In this document: positions 4,661 to 6,314 of the stretch, piece by piece
Numbering within the stretch: the first letter of the stretch is position 1
How the letters are laid out: each line of letters starts with the position of its first letter
Translations under genes and position numbers: made by a program
DNA from: Pseudomonadota bacterium
GTDB taxonomy: Bacteria; Desulfobacterota; Desulfobulbia; Desulfobulbales; Desulfobulbaceae
DNA length: 6,314 nt
Assembly (NCBI GenBank): GCA_009782165.1
Contig: WQUH01000084.1
Span: 1 to 6,314 of the forward strand
Direction of reading: 5' to 3'
The notes under the pieces: model-generated
The model's input: only the letters and a program-made list of their open reading frames with translations
What the model was told of the DNA's origin: nothing
The model's database searches: none

Positions 4661-6314
4661 AGACCTTTTCGATGTTGACGAGAAACGCCTTGAACTCCGG
4701 CGTCTGGCTGTTGGCGTCACCCACCGAGGGCGTCAGGACGTTGGTCAGCATCGCCTTGCGAGCCACGCCCTTCTGACCCCAGTGGATGGGCAGGCCGACA
4801 ATTTCCACGGTCTTGCCGTCGACCTCCAGGGCCTTGACCCGCTTCGTCACCACCGCCTTGACGATGACATAACCGCGCAGCGACGACACCTTGACCGTGT
4901 CGCCGGCCTTGACCCCGATTTTTTTGGCGAGCGTCTCGCTGATTTCGGCAAAGGCCTCCGGCTGGGTGACGGCGTTCAGCACCGCCGATTTGGTGATGGT
5001 GTGGAAATGCTCGGTCAGGCGGTAGGTGGTGCCGACATAGGGGAATTTGTCCGCTGCGCCGAAATGGGCATCGTTGGCAAACACCCGCACCGCCGGCGAG
5101 GAGATGACCTTTTCATGCAGCGGGTTGACGCCGATTGGCGACTCCATCGGTTCGTAATGCTCCGGCAGCGGCCCTTCGGCCATTTTTCCCAGGGCAAAGA
5201 TACTGCCGACGCCGTCCGCCTGCATGATGAAGGGGTTGACCGGGCTGCCCGGCGGCGCGGCGGTGAAATCCGGGATGTCGAAGCCGCCCCATTTGTCGCC
5301 CTGCCAGCCGATGATCTTCCGTTTTTTATCCCAGGGTTTGCCGTTTCTATCGAGCGAGGCGCGGTTGTAGAGGATGCGCCGGTTCAGCGGCCAGGCCCAG
5401 GCCCAGCCGAGATGGTTGCCCAGACCGGACGGGTCGGCGTTGTCGCGCCGCGCCATCTGGTTGCCGGCCTCGGTCCAGCAACCGGCGTAAATCCAGCAGC
5501 CGGAGGCGGTTGAGCCATCATCTTTCAGTTGGGCGAAGCTCGCCAACTGCTGCCCTTTTTTCAGGATGGGCTTGCCCTCGGCATCGTTCAGATCCGCCAG
5601 GGCCTTGCCGTTCAACTCTTTGGCGATTTCGCTGGCCGCCGGATCGCGCGGCTGGGAATAGTTCCAGCTCATGTTGAGGAAGGATTCCTTGCCGGGTCCG
5701 CCCTCCTTTTCGTACAGCTCGCGCAGGGTCATCATGAGTTCGGCGATGATCGCGGCATCGCTCTTGCCCTCGCCGGGCGGGTCGGCGCCCTTCCAGTGCC
5801 ACTGCAACCAGCGCCCGGAGTTGGTGATCGAGCCTTCCTCCTCGGCAAAGCAACTGGAGGGCAGGTTGAAGACCTCGGTCTGAATCTTGCTGGGATCGAC
5901 GTCGTTGTATTCGCCGTCGTTCTGCCAGAAGTTGGCGGTCTCGCAGTCGAGCGGGTCGATGACCACCATGAATTTCAGCTTCGACAGCGCCCGGACGCTC
6001 TTGTGCTTGTTCGGCATGCAGGCGACCACGTTGTAGCCCTGGGCGATAAAGCCGTTGACCTTGCCGTTCTCCATCAGATCCATGACGTGCATGGTGTCGT
6101 AGAGCTTGTCCATCTTCGGCAGCCAGTTGTAGCCGAAATCGTTGTCCGCCGTCGCCTTGTCGCCGTACAGGGTCTTCAGCAGACTGACCATGAATTTCGG
6201 ATAGTTGCTCCAGTAGTTGACCTGGCCCGGAGCCAGCATCTTCGGGGTATTGGCCGCCAGATAGGCTTTGAGGTCGGGCTGTTTCTCGTTGGGCAGGGCC
6301 AGATAGCTGGGGAG
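4659..6314 (-). CDS. fdnG: formate dehydrogenase catalytic (alpha) subunit, FdnG/FdoG type; N-terminus beyond window
   Basis: C-terminal 551 residues of the molybdenum (or tungsten) bis-MGD subunit that oxidises formate to CO2; E. coli FdnG is about 1015 residues, so roughly the first 460 are missing. The frame is open to the window edge, beginning [15 protein letters not shown]. Counting from the first visible codon, family-typical stretches are [11 protein letters not shown] (about 31-41), [13 protein letters not shown] (129-141), [17 protein letters not shown] (166-182), [20 protein letters not shown] (278-297), and the C-terminal MGD-binding domain from [14 protein letters not shown] (426) to the end, VNIEKV. 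The Tat signal, [4Fe-4S] motif and selenocysteine/cysteine site are not visible. Periplasmic location is inferred from the family and the FdnHI-type partner. fdnG versus fdoG cannot be told apart; the symbol is family-level. The TGA end matches the family C-terminus and is read as a stop. Confidence 0.95.
   Translation of the reverse strand, partial: LPSYLALPNEKQPDLKAYLAANTPKMLAPGQVNYWSNYPKFMVSLLKTLYGDKATADNDFGYNWLPKMDKLYDTMHVMDLMENGKVNGFIAQGYNVVACMPNKHKSVRALSKLKFMVVIDPLDCETANFWQNDGEYNDVDPSKIQTEVFNLPSSCFAEEEGSITNSGRWLQWHWKGADPPGEGKSDAAIIAELMMTLRELYEKEGGPGKESFLNMSWNYSQPRDPAASEIAKELNGKALADLNDAEGKPILKKGQQLASFAQLKDDGSTASGCWIYAGCWTEAGNQMARRDNADPSGLGNHLGWAWAWPLNRRILYNRASLDRNGKPWDKKRKIIGWQGDKWGGFDIPDFTAAPPGSPVNPFIMQADGVGSIFALGKMAEGPLPEHYEPMESPIGVNPLHEKVISSPAVRVFANDAHFGAADKFPYVGTTYRLTEHFHTITKSAVLNAVTQPEAFAEISETLAKKIGVKAGDTVKVSSLRGYVIVKAVVTKRVKALEVDGKTVEIVGLPIHWGQKGVARKAMLTNVLTPSVGDANSQTPEFKAFLVNIEKV

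Noticed and set aside
4659..4661. TGA at the end of the catalytic subunit as a selenocysteine codon
   Set aside because: The family selenocysteine lies in the N-terminal part, outside this window; here the TGA follows the normal C-terminus VNIEKV and is part of the next gene's ribosome binding site.

Overview
The window is a GC-rich bacterial chromosome segment in which every gene I can support lies on the minus strand. The gene families and their order suggest a Gram-negative anaerobe or facultative anaerobe, perhaps a Desulfobulbus-like member of the Desulfobacterota. That placement is an inference; no taxonomic marker is present.

Right-hand part (about 2126-6314): a respiratory formate dehydrogenase locus, read from right to left. 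It starts with the C-terminal half of the molybdenum catalytic subunit (FdnG/FdoG type; the N-terminus with the Tat signal, the first Fe-S cluster and the selenocysteine or cysteine site lies beyond position 6314). Next is a single 507-residue protein that joins the four-cluster iron-sulfur subunit (FdnH) to the di-heme cytochrome b subunit (FdnI) without a break. Last is fdhE, the accessory protein needed for activity of this enzyme. Formate would be oxidised on the outer face of the membrane, electrons would pass through the Fe-S clusters and two b hemes, and quinone would be reduced in the membrane. The stop codon of the catalytic subunit gene runs into the Shine-Dalgarno sequence of the fusion gene. 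A perfect 11-bp hairpin and a weaker one separate the fusion gene from fdhE.

Middle part (about 1331-2125): visibly richer in A and T than either side. It holds one orphan 146-residue protein with a HEPN-like look, preceded by a cluster of overlapping inverted repeats, an A/T-rich tandem repeat and a possible 21-residue hydrophobic peptide ORF. This is the accessory, least explained part of the window and may have been acquired.

Left-hand part (1-1330): hslV and hslU (the latter cut by the window edge), the peptidase and the unfolding ATPase of the HslUV (ClpYQ) protease. They overlap by four bases (ATGA). All catalytic landmarks of HslV are present, behind a short propeptide.

The most notable observations are the in-frame beta-gamma formate dehydrogenase fusion, the mutually exclusive hairpins ahead of the orphan HEPN-like gene, a nine-T run inside that gene, and the tiny hydrophobic ORF. 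I see no tRNA, rRNA, CRISPR array, transposase or convincing plus-strand gene.
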